Positions 9,148 to 19,230 are shown, counted from the stretch's first letter. The stretch is 64,000 nt of DNA from Enterobacter sp. Cy-643 (GCF_011752815.1 NZ_VWWV01000001.1:868001-932000), one strand, 5' to 3'. Notes: generated by a model from the sequence alone, not told the origin. A program made the numbers and translations.

Positions 9148-11218
9148 TCTGGCTGCGATGTTGCGCCTGCCGGGCAACATGAAATCTGGGCAATGGCAAA
9201 TTCTTGCGGGACCGGTTCTGATCCTGCTGATTCTGTCGATGATGGTGCTGCCGCTGCCGCCGTTTGTCCTCGACCTGCTGTTTACCTTTAACATCGCGCT
9301 GTCGATCATGGTGTTGCTGGTGGCGATGTTCACCCAGCGCACGCTGGACTTCGCGGCGTTCCCAACCATTCTGCTGTTTACCACCTTGTTACGCCTCGCG
9401 CTAAACGTCGCTTCTACCCGTATTATTCTGCTGGAAGGGCATACCGGAGCGGCGGCGGCGGGTAAAGTGGTTGAAGCCTTCGGCCACTTCCTGGTGGGCG
9501 GCAACTTCGCCATTGGTATCGTGGTGTTTATCATCCTCGTTATCATCAACTTTATGGTTATCACCAAGGGTGCAGGACGTATCGCCGAAGTTGGGGCGCG
9601 TTTTGTGCTGGACGGGATGCCGGGTAAACAGATGGCTATCGATGCCGATCTGAACGCCGGGATCATTGGTGAAGAGGAAGCGAAAAAACGCCGTTCTGAA
9701 GTGACCCAGGAAGCTGACTTTTACGGTTCAATGGACGGGGCGAGTAAGTTCGTGCGCGGCGACGCCGTGGCCGGGCTTATCATCATGGTGATTAACGTGG
9801 TGGGCGGCCTGATGGTCGGCGTTATCCAGCACGATATGGCGATGGGGGCGGCGGCACAGAGCTATACGCTGCTGACTATCGGTGATGGTCTGGTGGCTCA
9901 GATCCCGGCGCTGGTAATTTCTACCGCTGCGGGCGTGATTGTTACCCGCGTGGCGACCGATCAGGACGTCGGTGAACAGATGGTGACCCAGCTGTTCAAT
10001 AACCCGCGCGTGATGCTGCTGGCCGCTGGCGTCCTGGGTCTGCTCGGCATGGTGCCGGGCATGCCAAACTTTGTTTTCCTGCTGTTTACCGCGGCACTGC
10101 TTGGCTTAGCCTGGTGGATGCGTGGCCGCCAGATGGCCGCGCCGGAAGCGCCTCAGCCGGTGAAAATGCCGGAAAATAATCAGGCCGTGGAAGCGACGTG
10201 GAATGACGTGCAGCTGGAAGACCCGCTGGGCATGGAAGTCGGCTACCGCCTGATTCCGATGGTGGATTTCCAGCAGGACGGCGAGCTGCTGGGCCGTATT
10301 CGCAGTATTCGTAAAAAATTCGCCCAGGAGATGGGGTTCCTGCCGCCGGTGGTGCATATCCGCGACAATATGGATCTGCCCCCTGCGCGCTACCGCATTT
10401 TGATGAAGGGCGTAGAAATTGGCAGCGGGGATGCCTACCCTGGCCGCTGGCTGGCGATTAACCCCGGCACCGCCGCTGGGACGTTACCGGGCGAGGCGAC
10501 CATCGACCCAGCCTTTGGCCTGGCCGCGATCTGGATTGAGAGCGCCCTGAAAGAGCAGGCGCAAATTCAGGGCTTCACCGTGGTTGAAGCGAGTACCGTG
10601 GTGGCAACGCACCTGAACCATCTTATCGGGCAGTTTGCGCCAGAGCTGTTTGGCCGCCAGGAAGCGCAGCAGCTGCTTGACCGGGTGACGCAGGAAATGC
10701 CTAAGCTGACGGAAGATCTTATCCCGGCGGTGGTGACGCTGACCACGCTGCATAAAGTGCTGCAAAATCTGCTTGAAGAGAAAGTGCCGATCCGCGATAT
10801 GCGTACCATTCTCGAAACGCTGGCGGAGCATGCGCCTATTCAAAGCGATCCGCATGAATTGACCGCCGTGGTTCGCGTGGCGCTGGGCAGGGCTATCACC
10901 CAGCAATGGTTCCCTGGCACCGGTGAAGTGCAGGTTATCGGTCTGGATGCGTCGCTTGAGCGTTTGCTGCTGCAGGCGCTACAGGGCGGCGGCGGCCTTG
11001 AGCCGGGGCTGGCGGATCGCCTGCTGGAACAGACGCAGGATGCCTTGCAGCGCCAGGAAATGCTGGGCGCACCGCCGGTATTGTTGGTGAACCACGCCCT
11101 GCGTCCGCTGCTGGCGCGTTTCTTACGCAGAACCTTGCCGCAGCTGGTCGTGCTCTCGAGCCTGGAACTGTCCGACAACCGCAACATCCGCATGACGGCT
11201 ACAATCGGAGCGAAATAA
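9140..11218 (+). CDS. flhA: Flagellar type III export channel protein
   Basis: 692 residues, the usual length. The N-terminal half carries about eight membrane helices and the FHIPEP-family loop (GAGRIAEVGARFVLDGMPGKQMAIDADLNAG-type segment near residues 145-175). The C-terminal cytoplasmic domain (about 360-692) forms the nonameric export-gate ring that docks chaperone-substrate complexes. ATG 9140 is chosen over the in-frame upstream codon at 9119 because it matches the family N-terminus (MANLAAMLRLP) and has AAGGA upstream within flhB. Confidence 0.96.
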   Translation: MANLAAMLRLPGNMKSGQWQILAGPVLILLILSMMVLPLPPFVLDLLFTFNIALSIMVLLVAMFTQRTLDFAAFPTILLFTTLLRLALNVASTRIILLEGHTGAAAAGKVVEAFGHFLVGGNFAIGIVVFIILVIINFMVITKGAGRIAEVGARFVLDGMPGKQMAIDADLNAGIIGEEEAKKRRSEVTQEADFYGSMDGASKFVRGDAVAGLIIMVINVVGGLMVGVIQHDMAMGAAAQSYTLLTIGDGLVAQIPALVISTAAGVIVTRVATDQDVGEQMVTQLFNNPRVMLLAAGVLGLLGMVPGMPNFVFLLFTAALLGLAWWMRGRQMAAPEAPQPVKMPENNQAVEATWNDVQLEDPLGMEVGYRLIPMVDFQQDGELLGRIRSIRKKFAQEMGFLPPVVHIRDNMDLPPARYRILMKGVEIGSGDAYPGRWLAINPGTAAGTLPGEATIDPAFGLAAIWIESALKEQAQIQGFTVVEASTVVATHLNHLIGQFAPELFGRQEAQQLLDRVTQEMPKLTEDLIPAVVTLTTLHKVLQNLLEEKVPIRDMRTILETLAEHAPIQSDPHELTAVVRVALGRAITQQWFPGTGEVQVIGLDASLERLLLQALQGGGGLEPGLADRLLEQTQDALQRQEMLGAPPVLLVNHALRPLLARFLRRTLPQLVVLSSLELSDNRNIRMTATIGAK

Positions 11219-11221
11219 AGA

Positions 11222-11617
11222 ATGAAAGCGTTATTTTTGATGCTGCTGGTGCCGTTTGGTGCGCTGGCGTTGGGTGAGGGCTCCTGGCAGGACAGCGGCA
11301 TCGGCGTGACCCTGAGCAATCGGGGCGTGTCGGCCTCGTCCCGACCGTTGAAACCGATGCAGCCCGTCAGCGGCAGAATGACGCTGATTGCCTGGACCTA
11401 TGCGCTTGATGGCCCGACGCCTGCCGGGCTGACCGTAAAGCTTTGTTCGCCTACCAATTGCACCCCGCTCGAGGGTGAAAACGGCACCACGCGAGGGCTG
11501 ACCAATACCGATGCAAATCAGCCGTTGCGCTTTGTCTGGGAAGTGCCGGGCGGCGGTTCTCTGTACCCGCCGCTGCGGGTGCGCAGTAATCAGGTGATCG
11601 TTAACTACGTGCAGTAA
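11222..11617 (+). CDS. flhE: Flagellar protein FlhE
   Basis: 131 residues with an N-terminal signal peptide of about 16 residues ending at ALA. The mature protein is a small beta-rich periplasmic domain with one Cys pair (LCSPTNC). FlhE is encoded in enterobacterial flhBAE operons and is reported to act as a periplasmic regulator or plug for proton flow through the export gate. It starts 3 nt after flhA. Identification rests on position, length and signal peptide as well as sequence. Confidence 0.9.
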   Translation: MKALFLMLLVPFGALALGEGSWQDSGIGVTLSNRGVSASSRPLKPMQPVSGRMTLIAWTYALDGPTPAGLTVKLCSPTNCTPLEGENGTTRGLTNTDANQPLRFVWEVPGGGSLYPPLRVRSNQVIVNYVQ

Positions 11618-11630
11618 GTCTTTCTCTTCC

Positions 11631-11657
11631 CGGCCAGCGGGCTTCATCCGCTGGCCG
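11631..11657 (+). terminator. Hairpin after flhBAE
   Basis: CGGCCAGCGG (11631-11640) and CCGCTGGCCG (11648-11657) are perfect 10-bp arms around a 7-nt loop, 13 nt after the flhE stop. The downstream sequence has only short T-runs (GGTTTTCC). It is the probable end of the flagellar transcript. The rest of the gap to 11866 should contain the promoter of the next gene; I see no operator I can name. Confidence 0.65.
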
Positions 11658-11866
11658 ACCTCTGGTTTTCCGCGTTAAACCCTTTTGTTTTATCAATCAG
11701 TGACTCATGCCCGGGGTCCCTTTGTATTTTTGCCATTTTCCGTTTGCCGGTGGCAGAAACGCAGAGGTATCACTGGCGCGATGCTTTTACCTTTAACCGT
11801 GTATTTACTCCCGGAGCGAGGAGCAGTCATCAGGGAGTCTCCGAAAAACCATAAGGGCTGACGGCG

Positions 11867-13450
11867 ATGAGAACACGGAAGATTGGATTCACGAATTACC
11901 TGGCCTATGGCTCAGGCGACTTTTTAGGGGCAGGGACCACGGCGCTTACGGCGGCCTGGTTGCTCTATTTTTACACCACGTTTTGCGGACTCTCTCCCAT
12001 TGAGGCCACCTTTATTTTTGCCGCGGCCAGGGTGCTGGATGCGCTGGTCAGCCCGTTGATGGGCTTTCTTACCGATAACTTCGGTTCCACCCGGCTCGGC
12101 AAGCGATTCGGACGAAGAAAGTTCTTTATCCTGCTCGGCATTCCCTGCGTATTCAGCTATTCGCTGATGTGGGTAGGCAACATGGATTTCTGGTACTACC
12201 TGGTCACTTATCTGATCTTTGATGTCGTCTACACCATGATTCTGGTGCCGTATGAAACGCTGGTGCCGGAAATGACCGACGACTTTAAACAGAAAACCAA
12301 GTTTTCGGGCGCGCGGATTTCTATGGCGCAAATGTCGGCGATTCTTGCCTCTTTCCTGCCGGGCATACTGTTGACCCAGTTTGGCAAAGACAGCGCCATC
12401 TCCTTTTTCTATGCAAGCCTGGTGTTTTCCGTACTGTGCGCGCTGATGCTGACGTTTGTCTGGTGTTTTACCTGGGAGCGCCCGCGCGAGGCATGGACCG
12501 AAGCCGCGCTACGGGCGGAAGCGGAGAAGCAGCAGCTAAGCCTCGGGCAAAGTCTCAACCGCCTGTTTGTTGAGCTGGGATCTACGCTGCGGGTAAGGAT
12601 TTTTCGCCAGCATCTGGGCATGTATCTTGGCGGCTATATTGCGCAGGATGTCTTTAATGCGGTCTTCACCTACTACGTGGTTTTCGTACTGATGCAGGAG
12701 GCCTCTGTTGCCTCGAATCTGCTCGGCACCATGGCGATTTTTCAGTTTATTGCGGTTATCGCGATGATTCCGCTGTGCATCCGCTTTGGGCCCGCACCGT
12801 CTTACCGCATGGTTGTGGTGCTGTTTGGCATCAGCTCTCTTGCCTACGCGCTGCTTTACTATGCGGGGCTTAGCGATGTGTATGCACTGCTGCTGTTGGT
12901 TTCAGCCGTCGCCGGACTGGGGCGCGGAGGCATCAACTATGTTCCCTGGAATACCTATACCTACATTGCCGATGTGGATGAGGTGATAACCGGCCAGCGC
13001 CGGGAGGGGATTTTTGCCGGGATCATGACCCTGACGCGTAAAGCTTCGCAGGCAGGTGCGGTGATGCTGGTGGGGATCGTGATGCAAATGTCCGGCTTTG
13101 TCAGCGGGCAAAAATCGCAGCCTGAGGAGGTTAGCCACACCATTCTGGTCATCCTGAGCGTAGGCACGCTGCTGGTGCTGGCCTGTGGGTTCCTTGTCTC
13201 CCTGCGTTTCAGGCTCAACCTACAAACCCACAGTACGCTGCGTGAAGAGACGGCCAAAATGCGTGAGTCTGATAGCGCAACTCCACAGGCCAGCTCTCCG
13301 GAAGCTCGAGCGACGGTAGAAATGCTGGCCGGGATGCCGTTCGAAGCCCTTTGGGGCAATAACAACATTGGCTACCTCAACCGCAACAAGCCCCCTGCGC
13401 CAACGCTTCAGGCCGATGCATCACCGAATTCAACATACCATGGAGGTTAA
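11867..13450 (+). CDS. rhiT: GPH-family sugar:cation symporter, probable rhamnogalacturonide transporter (RhiT-like)
   Basis: 527 residues with about 12 predicted membrane helices over residues 10-445 and a hydrophilic C-terminal tail of about 80 residues. The N-terminal FTNYLAYGSGDFLGAGTTALTAAWLLYFYTTF segment and the DxxxSPLMGFLTDN loop are typical of the glycoside-pentoside-hexuronide symporter family. It lies 4 nt upstream of a GH105 unsaturated-rhamnogalacturonyl hydrolase, the arrangement of Dickeya RhiT/RhiN, so the likely substrate is unsaturated rhamnogalacturonide oligomers from pectin. The family is secure; substrate is inferred from the neighbour. Neither gene is at this position in E. 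coli. Confidence 0.75.
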   Translation: MRTRKIGFTNYLAYGSGDFLGAGTTALTAAWLLYFYTTFCGLSPIEATFIFAAARVLDALVSPLMGFLTDNFGSTRLGKRFGRRKFFILLGIPCVFSYSLMWVGNMDFWYYLVTYLIFDVVYTMILVPYETLVPEMTDDFKQKTKFSGARISMAQMSAILASFLPGILLTQFGKDSAISFFYASLVFSVLCALMLTFVWCFTWERPREAWTEAALRAEAEKQQLSLGQSLNRLFVELGSTLRVRIFRQHLGMYLGGYIAQDVFNAVFTYYVVFVLMQEASVASNLLGTMAIFQFIAVIAMIPLCIRFGPAPSYRMVVVLFGISSLAYALLYYAGLSDVYALLLLVSAVAGLGRGGINYVPWNTYTYIADVDEVITGQRREGIFAGIMTLTRKASQAGAVMLVGIVMQMSGFVSGQKSQPEEVSHTILVILSVGTLLVLACGFLVSLRFRLNLQTHSTLREETAKMRESDSATPQASSPEARATVEMLAGMPFEALWGNNNIGYLNRNKPPAPTLQADASPNSTYHGG

Positions 13451-13454
13451 TATC

Positions 13455-14594
13455 ATGAAGGTTTGGCCCGTTAAGCACAGCCCGTTGTTACGTCAGCCTG
13501 AGCGTTTTATTGCCAGGGACGAACTGAAAGCGCTGATAGAGAAGGTGACCGATAATCTGGTCAATATTCAGGATGCAAGCGGTGAGTTTTTGCTGCGGCT
13601 GGATGATGGCAGGACGATTGATACCAAGGGCTGGGCCGGCTGGGAATGGACGCACGGGATCGGGCTGTACGGTATCTGGCAGTATTACCGCCAGACGGGA
13701 GATACCTCGATGCGGGATATCATCGACGACTGGTTTACCGCGCGCTTTGCCGAAGGAGCAACCACTAAAAACGTCAATACAATGGCACCGTTTCTGACGC
13801 TGGCCTATCGCTATGAAGAAAGTCTGAATCCAGCGCATCTGCCCTGGCTTGAAGGCTGGGCCGAATGGGCAATGCATGAGATGCCGCGCACGGATTTTGG
13901 CGGGATGCAGCACATTACCCTGGCGGAGGAGAACCCTCAGCAGATGTGGGATGACACGCTGATGATGACGGTGCTCCCGCTGGCGAAAATCGGCAAGCTG
14001 ATTGGGCGCAAAGCGTATGTGGAGGAGGCGACCTACCAGTTTTTACTGCACGTTCAGAACCTGATGGACAGGGAGAGCGGGCTGTGGTTTCACGGCTGGA
14101 GCTATGACGGCTGCCACAACTTCGCTAATGCCCGTTGGGCACGGGGTAACAGCTGGCTGACCATCGTTATCCCGGATTTCCTTGAGCTGCTTGATTTGCC
14201 TGAAACCAGCGCGGTACGTCGCTATCTGCTGCAGGTGCTGAACCGGCAGGTAGAGGCGCTGGCGAAATGTCAGCATGAAACGGGCCTCTGGCATACTTTA
14301 CTTGACGATCCTGACTCTTACCTGGAAGCCTCGGCGACGGCCGGTTTTGCCTACGGTATTCTTAAGGCGGTACGTAAGCGCTACATCAGCGCGGACTATG
14401 CGGCAGTCGGGGAAAGGGCGATGCGCGGTATTGTGGCTAATATTTCGCCAGAAGGGGAGCTGTTACAAACGTCGTTTGGCACCGGCATGGGCAGTGACCT
14501 CGAGTTTTACCGCCAGATACCGCTGACGTCTATGCCGTATGGCCAGGCGATGGCCATTCTGTGTATGACGGAATATCTGCGCGGCTATTACTGA
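13455..14594 (+). CDS. rhiN: GH105 unsaturated rhamnogalacturonyl hydrolase (RhiN/YteR-like)
   Basis: 379 residues without a signal peptide, so cytoplasmic. The family-typical segments are DTKGWAGWEWTHGIGLYG, KNVNTMAPFL, QQMWDDTLMMTVLPLAKIG (the first Asp of WDD aligns with the catalytic Asp of YteR), GLWFHGWSYDG and ARGNSWL. GH105 enzymes hydrate the 4,5-unsaturated galacturonyl end of rhamnogalacturonan disaccharides and release rhamnose. ATG 13455 is preferred over the longer frame from 13368: GGAGG lies 8 nt upstream and the segment before it overlaps rhiT. With rhiT it forms a transport-plus-hydrolysis module. A signal-less enzyme implies that extracellular depolymerisation is done elsewhere or by other organisms. 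Confidence 0.85.
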   Translation: MKVWPVKHSPLLRQPERFIARDELKALIEKVTDNLVNIQDASGEFLLRLDDGRTIDTKGWAGWEWTHGIGLYGIWQYYRQTGDTSMRDIIDDWFTARFAEGATTKNVNTMAPFLTLAYRYEESLNPAHLPWLEGWAEWAMHEMPRTDFGGMQHITLAEENPQQMWDDTLMMTVLPLAKIGKLIGRKAYVEEATYQFLLHVQNLMDRESGLWFHGWSYDGCHNFANARWARGNSWLTIVIPDFLELLDLPETSAVRRYLLQVLNRQVEALAKCQHETGLWHTLLDDPDSYLEASATAGFAYGILKAVRKRYISADYAAVGERAMRGIVANISPEGELLQTSFGTGMGSDLEFYRQIPLTSMPYGQAMAILCMTEYLRGYY

Positions 14595-14601
14595 GTCGCT
14601 T

Positions 14602-14638
14602 AAAAAAGAAAACCCGGCACGGTGGCCGGGTTTTTGTT
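14602..14638. terminator. Bidirectional terminator between rhiN and argS
   Basis: ACCCGGC (14612-14618) and GCCGGGT (14625-14631) are flanked by an A-run on the left and a T-run on the right, so the hairpin can terminate both convergent transcripts. Confidence 0.9.
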
Positions 14639-14653
14639 TGTATAGCCCTGGAA

Positions 14654-16387
14654 TTACATACGTTCTACGGTGTTGATACCCAGCGTATCCAGACCCAGCT
14701 TCAGCGTTTTCGCGGTGAGCAACGCCAGCTTGAGGCGGCTGTTGCGGGTTGCTTCATCGGCGGCGCTGAGAATTGGGCAGTGCTCGTAGAAGCCGGAGAA
14801 CAGGCCGGCAACATCGTACAGGTAGGCGCACATCACGTGCGGCGTACCGTCGCGAGCTACCACGTTCAGCGTCTCTTCAAACTGCAGCAGACGGGCGGCC
14901 AGCTGAGCTTCACGGTCTTCGGTAATGACAACCTTCGCTTTCAGCAGTTCGGCTTCGTCGAGGTCGGCCTTACGGAACACGGACAGGACGCGGGTGTAGG
15001 CGTACTGCATATATGGCGCGGTATTCCCTTCGAAGGCCAGCATATTGTCCCAGTCGAAGATGTAGTCGGTGGTACGACTCTTGGACAGGTCGGCGTATTT
15101 TACCGCGCCAATGCCTACCGCTTTCGCCAGGTTTTCCAGTTCGTCTGCAGGCATGTCCGGGTTCTTCGCCGCGACCAGGCCGCGGGCGCGTTCCATTGCC
15201 TCATCCAGCAGGTCGGTCAGCTTCACGGTGCCGCCGGAGCGGGTTTTGAACGGTTTGCCGTCTTTGCCCAGCATCATGCCGAACATCTGGTGCTCCAGGG
15301 TGACGGACTCCGGCACGTAGCCTGCTTTACGCACGATGGTCCAGGCCTGCATCAGGTGCTGATGCTGACGGGAGTCGATGAAGTAGAGCACGCGGTCGGC
15401 ATGCAGCGTTTCGTAACGGTATTTTGCACAGGCGATATCGGTGGTGGTGTACAGGTAACCCCCATCCTTTTTCTGGATGATCACGCCCATCGGGTCGCCG
15501 TCTTTGTTCTTGAACTCATCCAGGAACACGACGGTCGCGCCTTCGCTTTCTACCGCCAGGCCTTTTTCTTTCAGGTCCGCCACAATGCCAGGCAGCATTG
15601 GGTTGTAGAGGCTTTCCCCCATCACGTCATCGCGGGTCAGCGTGACGTTGAGGCGCTCGTAGGTTTTCTGGTTCTGCGTCATGGTGATGTCGACCAGCTT
15701 GCGCCACATCTCACGGCAGTATTCATCGCCGCCCTGCAGCTTAACCACGTAACCGCGGGCGCGCTCGGCAAACACGTCGTCTTCGTCGTAGTGTTTTTTG
15801 GCCGCACGGTAAAACTCTTCCAGGTCGGCCAGCGCCATTTCGCCCGCGTTTTCCTGCTGCTGTTTTTCCAGGAACGCGATGAGCATGCCGAACTGAGTGC
15901 CCCAGTCGCCAACGTGGTTGGCGCGAATGACTTTGTGGCCGAGGAACTCGAGAGTACGCACGGCCGCGTCACCGATAATGGTGGAGCGGATGTGGCCCAC
16001 GTGCATTTCTTTGGCAACGTTTGGCGCCGAGTAGTCGACCACGATAGTTTGCGGTTCAGACACGCTCACGCCAGCGCGATCGGACGCCACGGCCTCATCA
16101 ATGTTTTTCGCCAGAAATGCCGGGTCGAGGAAAATGTTGATAAAGCCTGGTCCGGCAATCTCAACTTTGCTGGCGATCCCGGTCAGATCGAGGTTAGCGA
16201 TGACCTTCTCTGCAACCTGTCGCGGCGGCATGCCCAGCGTTTTAGCAACGGACATCACGCCATTGGCCTGATAGTCGCCGAACTGGACTTTTGCTGACTG
16301 GCGAACCTGCGGTTCGCAGTCCGCGGGTGCACCTGCAGCAATCAGCGCCTGGCTGACTTTTTCTGAGAGAAGAGACTGAATATTCAC
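14654..16387 (-). CDS. argS: Arginyl-tRNA synthetase
   Basis: 577 residues, the same length as E. coli ArgS. It is a class I synthetase charging tRNA-Arg. The N-terminal Add1 domain (about 1-110) contacts the tRNA D-loop. The HIGH signature appears as HVGH in [20 protein letters not shown], and the degenerate KMSKS loop is in [16 protein letters not shown]. The C-terminal helical anticodon domain ends VERM. Transcribed toward rhiN and flhE, as argS faces flhE in E. coli. Confidence 0.98.
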   Translation of the reverse strand: MNIQSLLSEKVSQALIAAGAPADCEPQVRQSAKVQFGDYQANGVMSVAKTLGMPPRQVAEKVIANLDLTGIASKVEIAGPGFINIFLDPAFLAKNIDEAVASDRAGVSVSEPQTIVVDYSAPNVAKEMHVGHIRSTIIGDAAVRTLEFLGHKVIRANHVGDWGTQFGMLIAFLEKQQQENAGEMALADLEEFYRAAKKHYDEDDVFAERARGYVVKLQGGDEYCREMWRKLVDITMTQNQKTYERLNVTLTRDDVMGESLYNPMLPGIVADLKEKGLAVESEGATVVFLDEFKNKDGDPMGVIIQKKDGGYLYTTTDIACAKYRYETLHADRVLYFIDSRQHQHLMQAWTIVRKAGYVPESVTLEHQMFGMMLGKDGKPFKTRSGGTVKLTDLLDEAMERARGLVAAKNPDMPADELENLAKAVGIGAVKYADLSKSRTTDYIFDWDNMLAFEGNTAPYMQYAYTRVLSVFRKADLDEAELLKAKVVITEDREAQLAARLLQFEETLNVVARDGTPHVMCAYLYDVAGLFSGFYEHCPILSAADEATRNSRLKLALLTAKTLKLGLDTLGINTVERM

Positions 16388-16631
16388 CGGGATACCTTAC
16401 AATTTGTACTGGGCCGCCGAATCATGGGCTGCCTTAAAAGGGGGAAAGAAACAGGGCGAGAGTATAACGTTATTTACGCTCTGACGTCAGCAAAAGCCTT
16501 GCTTGCAGGCGGCGCAATTATTATTAACGGCGCAATGAATAACCATTCATCGGTATTTGGCTCCGGCGGGGAGTTGGCGGCCTGCCAGGAACAGGGTAGA
16601 TTACGCGCTTTCTAAAAAAGAGGATGGCGGC

Positions 16632-17198
16632 ATGGCACACTGGCAGACGGTAGATGAACTGCATGATATTTCGGCAGATCTGCCGAGATTTACAAAAGCG
16701 TTAACAGAACTTGCCACCCGACTTGGGCTGGAGATTGCGCCCCTGGATGCCGATCACATTTCTTTGCGCTGCCACCAGAACGTGACCGCTGAGCGCTGGC
16801 GTGCAGGACTGGAAAAATGCGGCACGTTGCTGAGTGAAAATATTATCAATGGCCGCCCGATCTGCTTATTCAAGCTCGACGAGCCGGTGTGCGTCGAACA
16901 CTGGCGGTTTACGGTTGTAGAGTTGCCCTGGCCCGGGGAAAAACGTTACCCGCATGAAGGCTGGGAACACATTGAGATTGTGCTGCCGGGCGAGCCGGAA
17001 ACGCTTAACGCGCGGGCGCTGGGCTTGTTGTCCGACGCCGGACTGCGTGAAACGGGAATTTCGGTGAAAACCAGCTCCCCGAAAGGCGAACGCGAAAGAT
17101 TGCCCAACCCGACGCTTGCGGTCACCGACGGTAAAGTGACCATCAAATTCCATCCCTGGAGCATTGAGCAAATCGTCGCCAGCGAACAGGATGACTGA
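16632..17198 (+). CDS. yecM: YecM family protein (VOC-fold, function unknown)
   Basis: 188 residues. It closely matches E. coli YecM, with LEADHISLRCHQN-like and ELPWPGEKRYPHEGWEHIEIVLPG segments. The structure family resembles vicinal-oxygen-chelate/isomerase folds, and conserved His and Glu (DHISLR, WEHIE) could bind a metal, but no reaction is established. ATG 16632 is chosen over the upstream in-frame start at 16557 because it matches the family N-terminus (MAHWQTVDEL). It is divergent from argS across 244 nt that should hold both promoters. Its stop abuts the stop of the convergent aminotransferase gene. Confidence 0.93.
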   Translation: MAHWQTVDELHDISADLPRFTKALTELATRLGLEIAPLDADHISLRCHQNVTAERWRAGLEKCGTLLSENIINGRPICLFKLDEPVCVEHWRFTVVELPWPGEKRYPHEGWEHIEIVLPGEPETLNARALGLLSDAGLRETGISVKTSSPKGERERLPNPTLAVTDGKVTIKFHPWSIEQIVASEQDD

Positions 17199-18338
17199 TT
17201 AGCGCCGCTGCACCGCGGTTTGCAGGCGGATGATGGCTTCTTCAAGGAGCGCCGCCGTGCAGCCAAAGTTGATGCGGACAAACTGTTGCTCGCCAAAATC
17301 TATGCCGGGAGAAAAGCCCAGCCCGGCGTTGAAAAACAATTCCGCCGGATTCTCTACGCCTAATCCGCCGGCATTAACCCAGCCGAGATAAGTGGCTTCC
17401 GGCGGGATCATGGTTAAACCCGGCGTGGCATTCACGGCCTGCGTCAGCCGATCCCGGTTTGCGCGCAGATAAACCAGCAGCGCCTGCAGCCACGCTTCGC
17501 CGCCTCGCCATGCTGCTTCCGCCGCCGTCAGGGCCAGAATATCCACCTCCGGAACGATACCGGCCCGCGCGGCTTTGAATGTGCGGCGCAGTTCAGGGTT
17601 GGGAATAACGGCCACCGAGGCACCAAGCCCGGCAATATTAAAGGTTTTGGACGGGGAGATTAACGTTACCGAGCGCTGCGCCGCGTCTTCACTTAGCGTT
17701 GCGAAGGGGATGTGCGTCACGCCGGGTGCCAGCAATAAGTCACAGTGGATTTCGTCGGAACAGACAATTAACTTGTGCCGCTGCGCAAAGGCCAGATGCT
17801 GCTCTAGTTCGTCGCGGCGGTAAACCGTGCCGCCAGGGTTCTGTGGGTTACACAGCATCAGCAGTTTTTCATTGCCAGTCATGCCGGCCGTTAATGCCTC
17901 AAGCTCGAGAATCCAGCGTTGTTCTTTCAGCCTGAGCGGCGCATTAATCTGCGTACGCCGGGCAAGTTCGGAAGCTTTACGAAAAGGTGGGTATATCGGC
18001 GCCGGGGCTATCGTCGATTCAGAGGCGGCGGTAAAGGCTCGAACGCAGAGATTCAGGCCGGAAACAACGCCAGGCAAAAAGACCAGCCATTCGGGTTTGA
18101 TGCGCCACTGATAGCGGCTGGCGAGTCTTTCGGTCAGGACATCGATCAGTTCATGCGGGCGTTTGCCGTAGCCAAATACGCCGTGTCGGACGCGTGCCTG
18201 AAGTGCCTCAAGGATGCAGGGCGGGGAGCGAAAATCCATGTCAGCAACCCACATAGGCAGCACGTTTTCAGCAAATTTATTCCACTTCGAACTGTCGCTG
18301 TGACGCCTGTCGATCCATTCATCAAAATTGAATGCCAT
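17199..18338 (-). CDS. PLP-dependent C-S lyase / aminotransferase of the PatB/MalY type
   Basis: 379 residues, fold-type I class I/II aminotransferase. Visible motifs are the substrate/cofactor entry segment PMWVADMDF, the HGVFGY loop, CNPQNPGG, SDEIHCDLL and the PLP-lysine in SPSKTFNIAGL. PMWVADMDF and SDEIHCDL are typical of cystathionine beta-lyases of the PatB/MalY group, which split cystathionine or cysteine conjugates to pyruvate, ammonia and a thiol. The protein lacks the length and repressor context of MalY, and metC-like activity is not shown. It sits between yecM and cutC, where E. coli has no such gene. It is a solo minus-strand gene with its promoter facing cutC. Confidence 0.85.
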   Translation of the reverse strand: MAFNFDEWIDRRHSDSSKWNKFAENVLPMWVADMDFRSPPCILEALQARVRHGVFGYGKRPHELIDVLTERLASRYQWRIKPEWLVFLPGVVSGLNLCVRAFTAASESTIAPAPIYPPFRKASELARRTQINAPLRLKEQRWILELEALTAGMTGNEKLLMLCNPQNPGGTVYRRDELEQHLAFAQRHKLIVCSDEIHCDLLLAPGVTHIPFATLSEDAAQRSVTLISPSKTFNIAGLGASVAVIPNPELRRTFKAARAGIVPEVDILALTAAEAAWRGGEAWLQALLVYLRANRDRLTQAVNATPGLTMIPPEATYLGWVNAGGLGVENPAELFFNAGLGFSPGIDFGEQQFVRINFGCTAALLEEAIIRLQTAVQRR

Positions 18339-18429
18339 AGTACGCTACCTTTTTGTGGACCTCATTTAAGATTATCATTCAGTGACGGGGACACAACCGG
18401 CGAACTGCAGGTTTTATCAGGAGTAATCA

Positions 18430-19179
18430 ATGGCTTTACTTGAAATATGCTGTTATGGAATAGATTGTGCTGTTACTGCAGAACAGGCCGGCGCGGACAG
18501 AATTGAACTCTGCTCGGCGCCTAAAGAAGGCGGGCTGACGCCGTCCGCGGGCGTACTGCGCCAGGTGAGACAGAAAGTGTCGATCCCGGTGCACCCGATT
18601 ATTCGCCCGCGCGGCGGTGATTTTTGCTACACCGACGGCGAATTTGCCTCGATGCTTGAGGATATTGCGTTTGTGCGTGAACTCGGTTTCCCCGGGCTTG
18701 TTATCGGGATGCTTGATGCAGACGGAAACATTGATTTACCGCGAATGGAGCAGGTGATGCAGGCGGCTGAAGGCATGGCCGTGACCTTCCACCGGGCTTT
18801 TGATATGTGCCATCATCCGCTGCAGGCGCTGGAGCAACTGGCGGCGTTAGGGGTAGCAAGGATCCTGACTTCAGGGCAGCAGCAAACGGCCGAAACGGGA
18901 ATCTCACTTCTTCGGGAACTAAAACAGCATTCCCGTGCTCCAATTATTATGGCTGGCGCAGGCGTGCGTCTTAGCAACCTCAATAAGTTTGTTGCAAACG
19001 GCATTGAGGAGCTTCATAGCTCGGCAGGGCGGTCGGTGCCTTCTCCGATGCGCTATCGCAAAGCGGGCGTGTCGATGAGCGCCGATGCACAAGCCGATGA
19101 GTTTAATCGCTACTGCGTGGATGCAGACGTGGTAGCAGCCATGAAAAACGCGCTGGTGGACGCAAACCCGCCGCGCTGA
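18430..19179 (+). CDS. cutC: CutC family protein (copper homeostasis)
   Basis: 249 residues, a TIM-barrel protein of the CutC family. Characteristic segments are [58 protein letters not shown] and the C-terminal glycine-rich GAGVRLSN. CutC has been linked to copper tolerance in E. coli, though part of that phenotype has been attributed to a neighbouring small RNA. The start follows CAGGAG. It is divergent from the PatB-like gene. Confidence 0.95.
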   Translation: MALLEICCYGIDCAVTAEQAGADRIELCSAPKEGGLTPSAGVLRQVRQKVSIPVHPIIRPRGGDFCYTDGEFASMLEDIAFVRELGFPGLVIGMLDADGNIDLPRMEQVMQAAEGMAVTFHRAFDMCHHPLQALEQLAALGVARILTSGQQQTAETGISLLRELKQHSRAPIIMAGAGVRLSNLNKFVANGIEELHSSAGRSVPSPMRYRKAGVSMSADAQADEFNRYCVDADVVAAMKNALVDANPPR

Positions 19180-19230
19180 AAAGATTTCTACCGCGCATCA
19201 TGTCGCCCAATATGATGCTTGCTCGTACCA

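Noticed and set aside
11680..11760. KdgR-type operator before rhiT
   Set aside because: A TTTTGTTTTATC stretch is present, but the two-sided pattern of KdgR sites is missing.
14561..16297. 578-codon open frame on the plus strand across argS
   Set aside because: It is the antisense shadow of argS, which matches the family at full length; composition is odd (Val/His/Gln/Phe-rich) and there is no Shine-Dalgarno.
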